41,570 nt of DNA from an uncultured Paraglaciecola sp. (GCF_913058035.1 NZ_CAJXPA010000016.1:1-41570), one strand, 5' to 3'; numbered from the stretch's first letter, positions 1 to 8,595 are shown. Program-made: numbers and translations. Notes: generated from the sequence alone by a model not told the origin.

Positions 1-47
1 CAAACAGTCATTATTTAGAGAAAGTACTCGGTCTGGGTGGACATTAA
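1..47 (+). CDS. accC: Biotin carboxylase, C-terminal end (partial)
   Basis: Only the last 14 codons and the TAA stop (45-47) lie in the window; the frame starts at base 3. The readable tail, NSHYLEKVLGLGGH, resembles the C-terminus of E. coli AccC (HYLEKKLGLQEK). AccC is the biotin carboxylase subunit of acetyl-CoA carboxylase, which starts fatty acid synthesis. prmA follows on the same strand, an order seen in several gammaproteobacteria. The call rests on a short peptide plus context, so it is likely but not certain. Confidence 0.72.
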   Translation, partial: NSHYLEKVLGLGGH

Positions 48-55
48 CTTGTCGT

Positions 56-98
56 AAAGAGTGTATTACACATAGATAGCGTTTATCGCTCTTTTTTT
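56..98 (+). terminator. Possible weak terminator after accC
   Basis: A short stem AGCG (78-81) / CGCT (87-90) is followed at once by a T run (92-98). An outer pairing AAAGAG (56-61) with CTCTTT (89-94) is an alternative fold. The stem is short, so it may only attenuate read-through from accC into prmA. Confidence 0.33.
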
Positions 99-114
99 AT
101 GCCTGATCATTTAA

Positions 115-174
115 CTAATCTCAGGTTTGCTAATGTTATACTCGTTAAAATTTCTAATCGTGAGTTTGCTAATG
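115..174 (+). repeat. 21-bp imperfect direct repeat at the prmA start
   Basis: CTAATCTCAGGTTTGCTAATG (115-135) and CTAATCGTGAGTTTGCTAATG (154-174) match at 17 of 21 positions and start 39 bases apart. Each copy ends in an in-frame ATG. The second is the prmA start; the first gives an ATG 13 codons upstream. Confidence 0.8.
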
Positions 175-1056
175 CCTTGGATCCAATTAAAAATAAATAG
201 CCAAGCAGAATACGCTGAACAAATTGGCGAAATGTTATCAGCCAATGGTGCACAAGCCGTGACTTTTGTGGATGCTAAAGATACGCCCATGTATGAACCT
301 AAACCTGGTGAAGTAATGTTGTGGCCAGATACCCAAATTGTAGGCTTGTATGACGCGCAATACGATATGTCGCGAGTGATTAGCCAACTGAGTAAGTCCA
401 AGCTGCTGGGTAAAAACTTCAATCATAAATTAGACCAACTAGAAGACAAAGATTGGGAAAGGGAATGGATGATAAATTTCCACCCTATGCAATTTGGCGA
501 ACGCTTATGGATTTGTCCTAGCTGGCGTGATGTACCTGATCCCAATGCAGTGAATGTGATGCTCGATCCTGGATTAGCGTTTGGAACGGGCACACACCAA
601 ACAACAAGTCTGTGCCTAAGATGGTTAGACCGTTTAGAACTGTCTGAAGCAACCGTGGTTGATTTTGGTTGTGGTTCGGGGATATTGGGTATAGCTGCTC
701 TTAAACTAGGTGCTCAGCGTGTTGTAGGTATCGATATCGATCCTCAAGCTTTATTAGCCAGTCAAGATAATGCTAATCGTAACGATGTGGGCGAAAAAAT
801 TGAATTGTATTTACCAGAACATCAACCTGAACTTCAAGCTGATGTGGTGTTAGCCAATATACTGGCCGCACCATTGCGTGAATTAAGAACGGTCATCACC
901 GCATACTGTAAAACGGGTGGTAAATTAGTGTTGTCGGGAATTCTAGACAACCAAGCCCAAGAAATTAACGACTTATACAGTCAAGATTTTCATATGGAAC
1001 CGATCGAAATAGACGGTGAATGGGCGAGGGTGTCTGGGGTTAAAATAACGCTTTAG
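172..1056 (+). CDS. prmA: Ribosomal protein L11 methyltransferase
   Basis: PrmA trimethylates ribosomal protein L11 using S-adenosylmethionine. From the ATG at 172 the protein is 294 residues, close to E. coli PrmA (293), and starts MPWIQLKIN like the E. coli protein. The open frame reaches back to 127, but those extra 15 residues do not look like PrmA, so 172 is preferred; a weak GTGAG lies 8 bases upstream. The N-terminal substrate-binding domain is followed by a class I methyltransferase fold with SAM motif [16 protein letters not shown] (about residues 163-178) and the NILA motif (about 238-241), preceded by [14 protein letters not shown] typical of the family. It probably belongs to the accBC transcription unit. 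A duplicated initiation segment precedes it. Confidence 0.95.
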   Translation: MPWIQLKINSQAEYAEQIGEMLSANGAQAVTFVDAKDTPMYEPKPGEVMLWPDTQIVGLYDAQYDMSRVISQLSKSKLLGKNFNHKLDQLEDKDWEREWMINFHPMQFGERLWICPSWRDVPDPNAVNVMLDPGLAFGTGTHQTTSLCLRWLDRLELSEATVVDFGCGSGILGIAALKLGAQRVVGIDIDPQALLASQDNANRNDVGEKIELYLPEHQPELQADVVLANILAAPLRELRTVITAYCKTGGKLVLSGILDNQAQEINDLYSQDFHMEPIEIDGEWARVSGVKITL

Positions 1057-1094
1057 AGTTAGCAGATCAGTGGGGGTGTTGAATTATCAATACT

Positions 1095-1120
1095 AGTGCT
1101 TATTTCTAAAATACTGCACT
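1095..1120. terminator. Candidate bidirectional hairpin between convergent genes
   Basis: AGTGC (1095-1099) can pair with GCACT (1116-1120), with ATTT/AAAT able to extend pairing inside the loop. It lies between the convergent stops of prmA and the minus-strand cyclase gene. There is no strong T tract, so termination is only suggested. Confidence 0.3.
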
Positions 1121-1122
1121 TA

Positions 1123-2703
1123 TCAGTAAGGTCCCTGTTTGTTTGCCCTTTTTATTTGGTACATAGACTTATCGGCCTGACTTAACATATCATTTGCACC
1201 TTTAGGCGGCGCATCATAAATAACATGACCGACGCTGGCACTGATTTTTATTATTGTCTGTTTATCAATATGCAAGCTAACGTTTTGTAATTTCTTTTGT
1301 ACTCTTAGGACTAAATTACTGGCTTCCGTGCGATCGTTAAAGATTCCTAACGCAACAAATTCATCGCCCCCGATTCGCCCAATACTATCGACAGAACGTA
1401 ACTGGTTACGGATGATGTCTGCTAATACCTTGAGTACCTTGTCACCTATATCATGACCCCATTTATCATTTGTCTGTTTGAAGTTATCTAAATCTATATA
1501 TAATAAACAAATAACGCCGCCTTCTATTTTTTGTTTGCTTAATACATCGTTAACCTTCTTATCCCAACCACGCCGGTTCAATACGTTGCAAAGGTCATCT
1601 GTATTCGCTTGTGATTCTGCTAATATTTTATCTGCTTGGATATTTTTAATTCTCGCTGACACCGCTACTGCTAACATAAAGGCTTCAACGGCAAAAGCTA
1701 TGATCAGAGCATAACGCTGTAAAAATGGATTGACGTCATCCAAAACAGTTCGAAAGACCATAGCGATCACCATTAAGACTAAGCTTAACAGTACTAACTT
1801 GGCACTTTGTATATTTCGGTAGGCCTGTATGGATATCAAGATTAAAATACCCAACATCAGCAATAGAGTCATTTTGCCCATTGCCCCACCTAACAGAGCC
1901 GATAGGCTGTTATGGTTAAGAAATAACAGTAATACAGATACCAGTAATACACTGCTTGCTCCTAACTCCAAAACATAGCGGGTTAATTTGGGCCATGTTG
2001 CATGTAGATCTGTCAAACGCACAATAAAGACTGTGGCTGTGAAAACAGTAAAACCAGCAAATAGTAGATAAAATTGATGACTTAATAAAAAGCTATGCCG
2101 CGCCAAGAATATATTTAGTTGCCCTTCTTGAAGCAAAAAAAAGGTGGCGGCACAAAACACATACAAGCTATAAAATTGAAATCTAGTATCCCCAACAATT
2201 CGACCCATAAAATAAACATATAAGATCAAGGTCAGGCACAACCCGTAAAAAATTCCCATAAAAATATTATTAAACAGACTGTTATTAAGAAAAGTTGCAA
2301 TGGGTGTCCAAGCAAAATTTTGCATGTGGTTATGATGGTTTAAAAATAAAAAATCGACAGAAAAAGTACCAGTTGGCAGTAAAAATGATGGGCTATTTGC
2401 CGCTAATTGGATGAGCTTAACTTGTTTAGTTTCCCAAGATAAATCCATTATTTCGGTGTTATCAAAGGTAAAAACCGCTTGGTCTTTTAACCTACAGTCA
2501 AGACGCAAGCGACTCTTACCTTTGGGTATAGATAATAACGCTACCTTTTCTTTATTAAGGATCTCAATACGATGGTCAGCAGAGTGGGTTTGTTCGGTGC
2601 TTATTAGTTGAATTTGGCAATATTCATTATTTTGTATGTTTTCTTGAGCATGCAAAAAAGAGCTGATTAACAATATGATTAACAGTAAATATAATTTTGG
2701 CAT
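1123..2703 (-). CDS. 7TMR-DISM type membrane diguanylate cyclase
   Basis: The 526-residue product has a signal peptide (about 1-19, ending LHAQ), a periplasmic beta-rich domain (about 25-140) of the 7TMR-DISM extracellular type, seven hydrophobic segments (about 143-350) and a C-terminal GGDEF domain (about 365-525). The active-site loop GGDEF is at 445-449, preceded by RIGGDEF. The RxxD inhibitory site (RSVD, 436-439) sits exactly five residues before it. It should therefore make cyclic di-GMP from GTP at the inner membrane in response to a periplasmic ligand and be feedback inhibited. It is a single gene, convergent with prmA, followed downstream only by the prmA stop. The ligand cannot be told from sequence. 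Confidence 0.9.
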   Translation of the reverse strand: MPKLYLLLIILLISSFLHAQENIQNNEYCQIQLISTEQTHSADHRIEILNKEKVALLSIPKGKSRLRLDCRLKDQAVFTFDNTEIMDLSWETKQVKLIQLAANSPSFLLPTGTFSVDFLFLNHHNHMQNFAWTPIATFLNNSLFNNIFMGIFYGLCLTLILYVYFMGRIVGDTRFQFYSLYVFCAATFFLLQEGQLNIFLARHSFLLSHQFYLLFAGFTVFTATVFIVRLTDLHATWPKLTRYVLELGASSVLLVSVLLLFLNHNSLSALLGGAMGKMTLLLMLGILILISIQAYRNIQSAKLVLLSLVLMVIAMVFRTVLDDVNPFLQRYALIIAFAVEAFMLAVAVSARIKNIQADKILAESQANTDDLCNVLNRRGWDKKVNDVLSKQKIEGGVICLLYIDLDNFKQTNDKWGHDIGDKVLKVLADIIRNQLRSVDSIGRIGGDEFVALGIFNDRTEASNLVLRVQKKLQNVSLHIDKQTIIKISASVGHVIYDAPPKGANDMLSQADKSMYQIKRANKQGPY

Positions 2704-3137
2704 TATCGCCTTAGAGAAAATGGAAGAATAAATAAAATTTACGCTGTTGTTCTAGATCCCAAGAAAACAAGCTGAATAGATATTATAAAATATTCCACTA
2801 ATATTCGATAGCGCTTGTTTGTAATTAGTCTTAAAAGTTAGTCGTTTATTTACCAAGTCTATTGGTGATGTTTAAAGAAAAACGGTTTTAAAAAACAGAG
2901 AATAGAACATTACTTTTTCGATTAATGGTAGCTGAGGAGTTTTGTGCAGTAGATTACAAATCAAGGAAGCTAATAATGTAATAGCTGCGACGATTAGCGA
3001 AATAGTTTTGTTATAATGCTTAGGCGCTTGATATAACAAGAATTTGACAAACTCTAAAAGAATTGAACTGATTACGGGAATCGAAAAGCTGCAAGAATTA
3101 GCGATTAATTACGAAGTGGTCGCTAAATCTTGAAAAA
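2704..3137. other. Non-coding spacer between cyclase gene and tRNA-Thr
   Basis: These 434 bases are AT-rich and contain no open frame of convincing length. They must hold the promoter of the minus-strand cyclase gene. Two inverted repeats stand out: TTGTTATA (3008-3015) with TATAACAA (3032-3039), and the longer pair at 3092-3132 listed separately. A wider pair AAACAAGC (2765-2772) / GCTTGTTT (2813-2820) is also present. Confidence 0.6.
3092..3132 (-). repeat. 13-position inverted repeat just downstream of tRNA-Thr
   Basis: CAAGAATTAGCGA (3092-3104) pairs with TCGCTAAATCTTG (3120-3132) with one A/A mismatch and a 15-base loop. It begins six bases past the CCA end of the minus-strand tRNA gene, directly after a run of five T in the transcript. 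It may act as a 3' processing or termination structure, but no U tract follows the stem. Confidence 0.5.
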
Positions 3138-3213
<76 letters not shown>

Positions 3214-3298
3214 ACACAGAATAAAACTTACTGGATGACGCTGCTTTCAGGTTGTTGGTAAAACTGTTGAATCACAGCTATCCCCGAAAACGAGCGCT

Positions 3299-3326
3299 AT
3301 TGTATGCATAATTTATATGTTGTCAA
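3299..3326 (-). promoter_or_regulatory. Strong sigma-70 promoter for tRNA-Thr with GC-rich discriminator
   Basis: On the minus strand a perfect -35 TTGACA (3321-3326) is separated by 16 bases from -10 TACAAT (3299-3304). The sequence right after the -10 is AGCGCTCG, a GC-rich discriminator of the kind found at stable-RNA promoters under stringent control. The start would lie about 80 bases before the tRNA 5' end, leaving a leader for RNase processing. Confidence 0.8.
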
Positions 3327-3354
3327 TCAAATAAAATATTTTTTAACTGGAAGT

Positions 3355-4494
3355 CTAAAGTTTAGTTAATTTGACTGCTTCATCTTTAAGCATGGGAAAG
3401 TGTTCGATTGGCAGATATTCGGCCAAAGCAAGCATAATTTTTCCTAACTCAGCATAATTATCAGCACATAAATTAAAGTGTCCCATTTTACGCTTTTTGC
3501 GTGATGCTTTACCGTACCAGTGTAAATGGCAACCGGGGATGCTAAGCATGTCGCGGGCAAAGGCTTGACAACCTATGATATTGATCATGGCAGTCGGTGA
3601 AGTAACTTTAGTTGAGCCTAGAGGAAGACTCCTGACAGCTCTCAAGTGGTTTTCAAACTGGCAGGTGTCTGCACCTTGCATGGTCCAGTGCCCTGAATTG
3701 TGAACCCGTGGTGCGATTTCATTAACCAGTAATTGTTGACCAATTTGGAAAAATTCAACTGCTAATACCCCAACGTAATCCAAAGACTCCGATAATTTAT
3801 TGAAGATATCTTGCGCCTGTTGGTTAAGGGGCGTGTCTACATTTGGAGCAGGAGCAATAGAAACATGTAATTGACCCTTATGGTGTAAGTTTTCTGCAAG
3901 CGGATAATAGGCAATGTCACCTTCGCCGTTACGAACTGCGACTAATGAAAGCTCGCGATCGAAGTTGAGCATTGTTTCAACAATTAAGGGAACTTTTTGT
4001 AAGTCTAATTTCGACAACTTCTGCTTAAGACCAGGCAATTCGCTTTTGCTTTCTAAACGCCATTGACCATACCCATCATAACCGTCTCTGCTGGCTTTGA
4101 TGATCAACCTTTCGCCCAGCTTTTCAACTGCGTTATCTAGTTGTTCAACATCAGTGACTATTTCAAATGGACTGTTAGCGATAGCCAGTTTTGCGAGCAG
4201 TTTTTTCTCACGTACTCTATCAGCACCGGTTAAAATTGCTTCGACACTCGGTTTGAGTTTGCCACTGGTATGAACTAATTCAAGTAGGTCCTCAGGAATG
4301 TGTTCAAACTCAACAGTGATAGCGTCAACTTCCTCAATAAGTCTATCTAAGGAGTTATTGATGACAAGTTTAGTCACTGGGTCGACAATTTTGTTATCAA
4401 CTACGTCAACTGCCTGAACACTTATTCCAAGTGGATAACCAGCTAGAGCCATCATTCTAGCTAACTGGCCTGCTCCAAGCACTAATATGCTCAT
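3355..4494 (-). CDS. purK: N5-carboxyaminoimidazole ribonucleotide synthase
   Basis: PurK uses ATP and bicarbonate to carboxylate aminoimidazole ribonucleotide, the step before PurE in purine synthesis. The 379-residue product starts with a nucleotide-binding motif LVLGAGQLARMM (residues 4-15) and has an ATP-grasp core, including IIKASRDGYDGYGQW (about 150-164) and the metal/ATP site VNEIAPRVHNSGHWT (about 258-272). E. coli PurK is 355 residues. It follows purE by 25 bases on the same strand, so the two form a purEK operon. No clear PurR operator is visible upstream of purE. Confidence 0.96.
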   Translation of the reverse strand: MSILVLGAGQLARMMALAGYPLGISVQAVDVVDNKIVDPVTKLVINNSLDRLIEEVDAITVEFEHIPEDLLELVHTSGKLKPSVEAILTGADRVREKKLLAKLAIANSPFEIVTDVEQLDNAVEKLGERLIIKASRDGYDGYGQWRLESKSELPGLKQKLSKLDLQKVPLIVETMLNFDRELSLVAVRNGEGDIAYYPLAENLHHKGQLHVSIAPAPNVDTPLNQQAQDIFNKLSESLDYVGVLAVEFFQIGQQLLVNEIAPRVHNSGHWTMQGADTCQFENHLRAVRSLPLGSTKVTSPTAMINIIGCQAFARDMLSIPGCHLHWYGKASRKKRKMGHFNLCADNYAELGKIMLALAEYLPIEHFPMLKDEAVKLTKL

Positions 4495-4519
4495 TTACAC
4501 AGTCTCGCGTTAGTGTTTA

Positions 4520-5014
4520 TCATAAAGAGGGCAAAACTAATTCTTCTTGCGCTAAAATAGTAGCAGTTTGCTCAGCTCGAAAATCTTTGATTGCTTGTTG
4601 CACTTCAGGGTTCTGTAAGCCGATGACCTGTGCTGCCAGCAATCCGGCATTTGCTGCGCCCGCATCACCGATAGCTAGAGTACCAACCGCTACGCCTTTT
4701 GGCATTTGCACGATAGATAACAAAGAATCTATACCATTTAGTTGGCTTGAGCGAACGGGTACACCAAACACGGGAAGATGAGTATGTGCTGCAATCATAC
4801 CGGGTAAATGTGCCGCCCCACCTGCACCACCAATGATGACTTGGTAACCTTGGTCAGCCGCATTTTCGGCAAAGTCAGTGAGTAAATTTGGGGTACGGTG
4901 GGCAGATATAACTTTTGCTGTGTAACTTACCCCAAGCTTTTCTAGCATTAGTCCTGCGTTTTGCATAGTAGGCCAGTCAGACTTTGACCCCATCACTATT
5001 GCTACATTTGGCAT
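4520..5014 (-). CDS. purE: N5-carboxyaminoimidazole ribonucleotide mutase
   Basis: PurE moves the carboxyl group of N5-CAIR to give 4-carboxyaminoimidazole ribonucleotide. The start at 5014 ([14 protein letters not shown]) is chosen because it is preceded by a strong Shine-Dalgarno AGGAAGGA and matches where the family starts; the longer frame to 5083 adds 23 unrelated residues. The 164-residue product shows MGSKSDW, SAHRTP, the glycine-rich [12 protein letters not shown] and [21 protein letters not shown] segments of class I PurE. A -10-like TACAAT lies at 5082-5087 on the minus strand, suggesting the operon promoter, although its -35 is poor. Confidence 0.96.
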   Translation of the reverse strand: MPNVAIVMGSKSDWPTMQNAGLMLEKLGVSYTAKVISAHRTPNLLTDFAENAADQGYQVIIGGAGGAAHLPGMIAAHTHLPVFGVPVRSSQLNGIDSLLSIVQMPKGVAVGTLAIGDAGAANAGLLAAQVIGLQNPEVQQAIKDFRAEQTATILAQEELVLPSL

Positions 5015-5019
5015 AACTG

Positions 5020-5027
5020 TCCTTCCT
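5020..5027 (-). promoter_or_regulatory. Shine-Dalgarno that fixes the purE start
   Basis: The minus strand reads AGGAAGGA five bases before the ATG at 5014. No comparable site precedes the upstream in-frame start at 5083, which supports the shorter protein. Confidence 0.8.
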
Positions 5028-5143
5028 AAATCACATGTATTACACGGGAAGAAACTAATCCCCCCAAATTTTTGGACAGGCATTGTAGCCTATCGCAATC
5101 AGCATAGAAACCATCCCGACCAGCCGTTCTTTAAAAGACTATT

Positions 5144-6433
5144 TTAATGCAGATGCATATAATCTAATGTTAAATCTGTAAGTAATTTTACGCCTGTTTT
5201 CATACCTGAATCGTCAACATAAAACTCTGATGTATGATGAGCGGGAGCTTGGTCTACATGGACATCTAGGGGTTTACCACCTATCCACATATACAACCCT
5301 GGTATTTTTTCTTGAAAAAACGAAAAATCTTCTGCCCCTGTTACGGGTTTGCTATATATAACATTCTCGCGACCAACGCTCCTAATAAGTGTAGGTACCA
5401 TTTTTTCTGTTAATTCAGGATCATTGTAGGTTATGGGGTAATTATAATCTAAAGGCAAAGTTACTTCGACTTCTGCACGCATACTGTCAGCAATACCTTT
5501 TACTTTTCTGGGTATTGCTTCATACATGTGCTCACGCGCGGCTTTGTTCAAAGTACGAATGGTACCTACTAACTCGACTTGATTAGGGATAATGTTCGAG
5601 CGATTACCGCCATGAATAGAGCCTATTGTTACCACAGCAGCTTCATCAATAAGTTTGATTTCTCGGCTGACAATAGTTTGTAAGCTCATGATAATTTGCG
5701 CTGCTGTTGTGATTGGATCGACACTCAACCAGGGATAAGCGCCGTGTGCTTGTTTTCCTTTTATCACTATTTTAAAGGGATCAACTGCAGCCATAATTCC
5801 ACCTTCTTTGTAGCGAATTTTACCTACGTCGGTAGCAGAGCTAATATGCAAACCAAAAATCACGTCAACTGATGGGTTATCGAGTACGCCTTCTTTGACC
5901 ATTAGTTCAGCCCCACCTTTTTCACCTCTAGGTGCACCTTCTTCTGCAGGTTGAAAAATAAACTTCACCTTGCCGCGCAACTGACTCTTCATATTAACTA
6001 AAATTTCTGCTGTACCCATCAGCATAGCCACATGAGTATCGTGACCACAGGCATGCATAACTGGTACGTCGTTACCTTCAAGTTCACCACGCTTGGTAGA
6101 TTTCCAAAGTAAATTATTTTTTTCAAGTACAGGTAGTCCATCCATATCAGCTCGCAACGCAACTACTGGTCCTGGTTTACCACTATCAAGTATTGCTACT
6201 ACACCTGTTATTGCTACTCCTGTTTGTACCTCTAAACCAAGGCTTTTTAGGTGTTTGGTAACATACTTTGCCGTTTCAAATTCGCGGTTGGATAGTTCAG
6301 GATTTTGGTGCAAATGATGACGCCACTTAATAACTTGAGGTTCGATATCGTTAAACATCTGTTGGACGTTAGGTGCTGCGATTAATTTGGGAGCAAAAAT
6401 TAAGAGTAATAAGATGGGTATAAACTGTTTCAT
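5144..6433 (-). CDS. Secreted M20D family amidohydrolase
   Basis: A zinc-dependent amidohydrolase of the M20D group (hippurate / N-acyl amino acid / IAA-amino acid hydrolase type), which cleaves N-acyl bonds. The 429-residue product starts with a clear signal peptide (about 1-19, ending LIAA), so it acts in the periplasm or outside. Probable metal ligands are visible: C129, H131 in HACGHD (127-132), E165 in QPAEEG (161-166), H196 in GLHIS, and H399/H400 in the C-terminal PAHHTSEF. A dimerisation insert lies at about 215-325. It has its own promoter-like site and follows the rho terminator, so it is probably transcribed alone. Its substrate cannot be assigned; peptide or acyl-amino acid scavenging is a guess. 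Confidence 0.9.
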   Translation of the reverse strand: MKQFIPILLLLIFAPKLIAAPNVQQMFNDIEPQVIKWRHHLHQNPELSNREFETAKYVTKHLKSLGLEVQTGVAITGVVAILDSGKPGPVVALRADMDGLPVLEKNNLLWKSTKRGELEGNDVPVMHACGHDTHVAMLMGTAEILVNMKSQLRGKVKFIFQPAEEGAPRGEKGGAELMVKEGVLDNPSVDVIFGLHISSATDVGKIRYKEGGIMAAVDPFKIVIKGKQAHGAYPWLSVDPITTAAQIIMSLQTIVSREIKLIDEAAVVTIGSIHGGNRSNIIPNQVELVGTIRTLNKAAREHMYEAIPRKVKGIADSMRAEVEVTLPLDYNYPITYNDPELTEKMVPTLIRSVGRENVIYSKPVTGAEDFSFFQEKIPGLYMWIGGKPLDVHVDQAPAHHTSEFYVDDSGMKTGVKLLTDLTLDYMHLH

Positions 6434-6463
6434 TGGTAATCGATTGCAAGTGAGGGAATATCT

Positions 6464-6492
6464 AATATGTTAAAACCACATCTGCTTGTCAA
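6464..6492 (-). promoter_or_regulatory. Candidate promoter of the M20 amidohydrolase gene
   Basis: On the minus strand a perfect -35 TTGACA (6487-6492) is 17 bases from a weaker -10 CATATT (6464-6469). It lies between the rho terminator and the amidohydrolase start at 6433. Confidence 0.45.
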
Positions 6493-6535
6493 ATATTAAG
6501 GGATGTTGGTATAAAGTATTACCTGAAATAGATAC

Positions 6536-6575
6536 AAAAAAATCCGCCAGCAGTTGCCTACAAGCGGATTTTTTT
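6536..6575. terminator. Intrinsic bidirectional terminator after rho
   Basis: AAAAAAATCCGC (6536-6547) pairs perfectly with GCGGATTTTTTT (6564-6575) around a 16-base loop. The GC-rich inner stem and A/T tracts on both sides make it a Rho-independent terminator in either direction. It lies 13 bases past the rho stop codon. Confidence 0.92.
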
Positions 6576-6588
6576 TCAAAGGATAAAG

Positions 6589-7854
6589 TTAACTCTTTTG
6601 TCTGCGCATAGCAGTAAAGAACTCGTTGTTAGTTTTAGTCATAGACAATTTACCGATAAGAAACTCCATCGCGTCTATTTCAGACATTTCATGCACAATT
6701 TTCCGCAATATCCACATTTTTTGTAATTCGTCTTGAGTGGTTAACAATTCTTCTCTACGGGTACCAGAACGATTGTAATCAATCGCAGGAAATACACGTT
6801 TTTCAGCAATTTTACGGTTCAGGTGTAATTCCATATTACCCGTGCCTTTAAACTCTTCGTATATAACTTCGTCCATTTTAGAACCAGTATCAATCAATGC
6901 TGTGGCAATAATGGTTAAGCTACCGCCTTCTTCAATGTTTCGTGCAGCGCCGAAGAAACGTTTAGGTTTGTGTAATGCATTAGCATCTACACCACCCGTT
7001 AATACCTTGCCTGATGAAGGTATAACTGTGTTGTAGGCTCGTGCCAAACGCGTAATAGAATCTAATAAAATGACGACGTCTTTTTTATGTTCGACTAAAC
7101 GTTTGGCTTTTTCAATCACCATCTCAGCAACCTGTACATGGCGACTGGCTGGCTCATCAAAAGTAGAGGCAATAACTTCACCGCGAACTAAGCGCTGCAT
7201 CTCAGTTACTTCCTCTGGACGCTCATCAATCAATAACACCATCAAAAGGCACTCTGGGTGATTAGCGGCGATAGATTGAGCAATATTCTGTAAAAGTAAT
7301 GTTTTACCTGCTTTAGGTGGTGCCACGATCAATCCACGTTGGCCTCGACCAATTGGAGAAGCTAAATCTAAAACTCGAGCAGTAATGTCTTCGCTACTAC
7401 CATTTCCACGTTCCATAATTAAACGTTCATTGGCATGTAATGGTGTCAAGTTTTCAAATAATATTTTATTACGCGCATTTTCAGGACGGTCGTAGTTTAC
7501 TTCGCTTATTTTTAACAAAGCAAAGTAACGTTCGGTATCCTTTGGTGGACGTATTTTGCCAGAAATCGTATCACCAGTTCGCAAGTTAAAGCGTCTAATC
7601 TGACTAGGAGAGACGTATATATCGTCTGGACCTGCCAAGTATGAAGAGTCGTTGGAACGCAAAAATCCAAAACCATCTTGAAGAATTTCCAGTACGCCAT
7701 CACCAAAAATGTCTTCACCGCTTTTAGCGTGAGATTTAAGGATAGAAAAAATAATGTCTTGTTTGCGAGCGCGAGCCATGTTTTCTAACTTCATTTCTTC
7801 GGCTAGGCTAACTAGTTCACTTATAGTTTTGTTCTTGAGTTCGGTAAGATTCAT
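6589..7854 (-). CDS. rho: Transcription termination factor Rho
   Basis: Rho is the hexameric RNA-dependent ATPase that ends transcription at unstructured C-rich RNA. The 421-residue product (E. coli 419) has the N-terminal helical domain, the primary RNA-binding cold-shock-like domain with DGFGFLR (60-66), Walker A APPKAGKT (178-185), Walker [11 protein letters not shown] (260-269) and the arginine-finger region SGTRREELL (363-371). All catalytic residues seem intact. It lies downstream of trxA on the same strand but separated by hairpins and a long leader, so it is probably transcribed from its own promoter. In E. coli rho is autogenously controlled through its leader; the 300-base leader here fits that but does not prove it. 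Confidence 0.98.
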   Translation of the reverse strand: MNLTELKNKTISELVSLAEEMKLENMARARKQDIIFSILKSHAKSGEDIFGDGVLEILQDGFGFLRSNDSSYLAGPDDIYVSPSQIRRFNLRTGDTISGKIRPPKDTERYFALLKISEVNYDRPENARNKILFENLTPLHANERLIMERGNGSSEDITARVLDLASPIGRGQRGLIVAPPKAGKTLLLQNIAQSIAANHPECLLMVLLIDERPEEVTEMQRLVRGEVIASTFDEPASRHVQVAEMVIEKAKRLVEHKKDVVILLDSITRLARAYNTVIPSSGKVLTGGVDANALHKPKRFFGAARNIEEGGSLTIIATALIDTGSKMDEVIYEEFKGTGNMELHLNRKIAEKRVFPAIDYNRSGTRREELLTTQDELQKMWILRKIVHEMSEIDAMEFLIGKLSMTKTNNEFFTAMRRQKS

Positions 7855-7992
7855 AATTGGTGGGTCTTTATGCTAGAAGCTTGTCTTAAAAGCCAGTTTG
7901 ATTGATTGATTCAAAGGTTATTACTTATTTATATCTCTGATTTGAGCGAAGTGTGGGTCTGTTCAGTCATGAACGATTAAAATTTAGCACCA

Positions 7993-8021
7993 AATAATTG
8001 CCGCGTCTAGTGAATTGTCGA
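7993..8021 (-). promoter_or_regulatory. Candidate rho promoter
   Basis: On the minus strand -35 TCGACA (8016-8021) lies 17 bases from -10 ATTATT (7993-7998). Each box has mismatches to consensus, so the call is moderate at best. Confidence 0.38.
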
Positions 8022-8043
8022 TTTCTTAGCTGATTTAGACTCA

Positions 8044-8073
8044 TATTCTACAATTAATATGATTTGTAGAATA
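8044..8073. repeat. 10-bp perfect inverted repeat upstream of rho
   Basis: TATTCTACAA (8044-8053) and TTGTAGAATA (8064-8073) form perfect arms around a 10-base spacer. It lies just upstream of the candidate rho promoter, where a regulator site would be placed. It could equally be a weak hairpin of the trxA read-through transcript. Confidence 0.6.
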
Positions 8074-8132
8074 CCTAGAATAAGCTATATACAATAAAAC
8101 TAATGGCTGGAAGCATTATAATGGTATAAATA

Positions 8133-8192
8133 TTTAATAAGCTCAGCAAGCACCGAGCTTATTAAATTTAATTTTGAAAGGTCAAAATTAAA
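8133..8192 (-). terminator. Two abutting hairpins at the trxA 3' end
   Basis: The first (8167-8192) has 11-bp perfect arms, TTTAATTTTGA and TCAAAATTAAA, around a 4-base loop, and its stem includes the trxA stop codon (8188-8190). The second (8133-8166) has 12-bp perfect arms, TTTAATAAGCTC and GAGCTTATTAAA, around a 10-base loop. They touch end to end. Together they should end or stabilise the trxA transcript and separate it from rho. Confidence 0.8.
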
Positions 8193-8514
8193 TGTTTTCG
8201 TTTAAAAACTCTAAAAGCTGGGTTTTTGACAATGCCCCGACTTTTGTCGCTGCTACATTACCGCCTTTAAATAGTAATAATGTAGGTATACCTCTAATGC
8301 CGTACTTAGGGGGAGTTTCGTTATTTTCATCGACATTCAGCTTACCAACTGTTACTTTGCCGTGAAATTCGTCAGCCACTTCATGCAGTATCGGTGCGAT
8401 CATTTTACATGGACCACACCACTCTGCCCAAAAATCAACTAACACAGGACCAGCAGCATTGATAACATCGGCCTCGAAACTATCATCAGTTAACTGGATA
8501 ATTTTGTCGCTCAT
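8188..8514 (-). CDS. trxA: Thioredoxin 1
   Basis: The small cytoplasmic disulfide reductase that supplies electrons to ribonucleotide reductase, methionine sulfoxide reductases and others. The 108-residue product (E. coli 109) has the active site WCGPC at 32-36, the buried Asp in VLVDFWAEW (24-32) and the cis-proline in [11 protein letters not shown] (about 72-82). The start is supported by GGAGAAAAG just upstream of the ATG. It is divergent from rhlB, with a good sigma-70 promoter and a small leader hairpin. Its stop codon lies inside a hairpin stem. Confidence 0.97.
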   Translation of the reverse strand: MSDKIIQLTDDSFEADVINAAGPVLVDFWAEWCGPCKMIAPILHEVADEFHGKVTVGKLNVDENNETPPKYGIRGIPTLLLFKGGNVAATKVGALSKTQLLEFLNENI

Positions 8515-8539
8515 TCTTTTCTCCGTAATTTTCTCTTTC

Positions 8540-8555
8540 GCTGAGATGACTCAGC
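8540..8555 (-). promoter_or_regulatory. Leader hairpin of trxA mRNA
   Basis: GCTGAG (8540-8545) and CTCAGC (8550-8555) form a 6-bp stem with the loop ATGA. It would sit a few bases from the predicted 5' end of the trxA mRNA, where hairpins often slow decay. It could also be a DNA operator shared by the two divergent promoters. Confidence 0.5.
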
Positions 8556-8567
8556 CATGTTGTGATT

Positions 8568-8595
8568 GTTATATAGAAACTGGTTATTAATGCAA
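8568..8595 (-). promoter_or_regulatory. trxA promoter
   Basis: On the minus strand -35 TTGCAT (8590-8595) is 16 bases from -10 TATAAC (8568-8573). The predicted start leaves a leader of about 45 bases containing the hairpin at 8540-8555. Confidence 0.6.

Larger units (their letters stand above)
7855..8132 (-). other. Long 5' leader region of rho
   Basis: About 280 bases separate the trxA terminator from rho. They contain a candidate promoter (7993-8021), a 10-bp inverted repeat (8044-8073) and no convincing leader peptide. The predicted untranslated leader is about 130 bases. Such leaders are where Rho autoregulates in E. coli. Confidence 0.55.

Noticed and set aside
3032..3133. Plus-strand open frame with a coding-like tail (IELITGIEKLQELAINYE) beside tRNA-Thr, a possible integrase or gene remnant
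   Set aside because: It has no ATG, is only about 33 codons, overlaps the inverted repeat and matches no family I recognise.
5015..5143. PurR operator upstream of purE
   Set aside because: No sequence close to the ACGCAAACGTTTGCGT palindrome is visible.
7929..7970. 13-codon open frame in the rho leader, comparable with the E. coli rho leader peptide idea
   Set aside because: No ribosome-binding site precedes its ATG and the sequence is unlike the E. coli leader peptide; short frames like this occur by chance.
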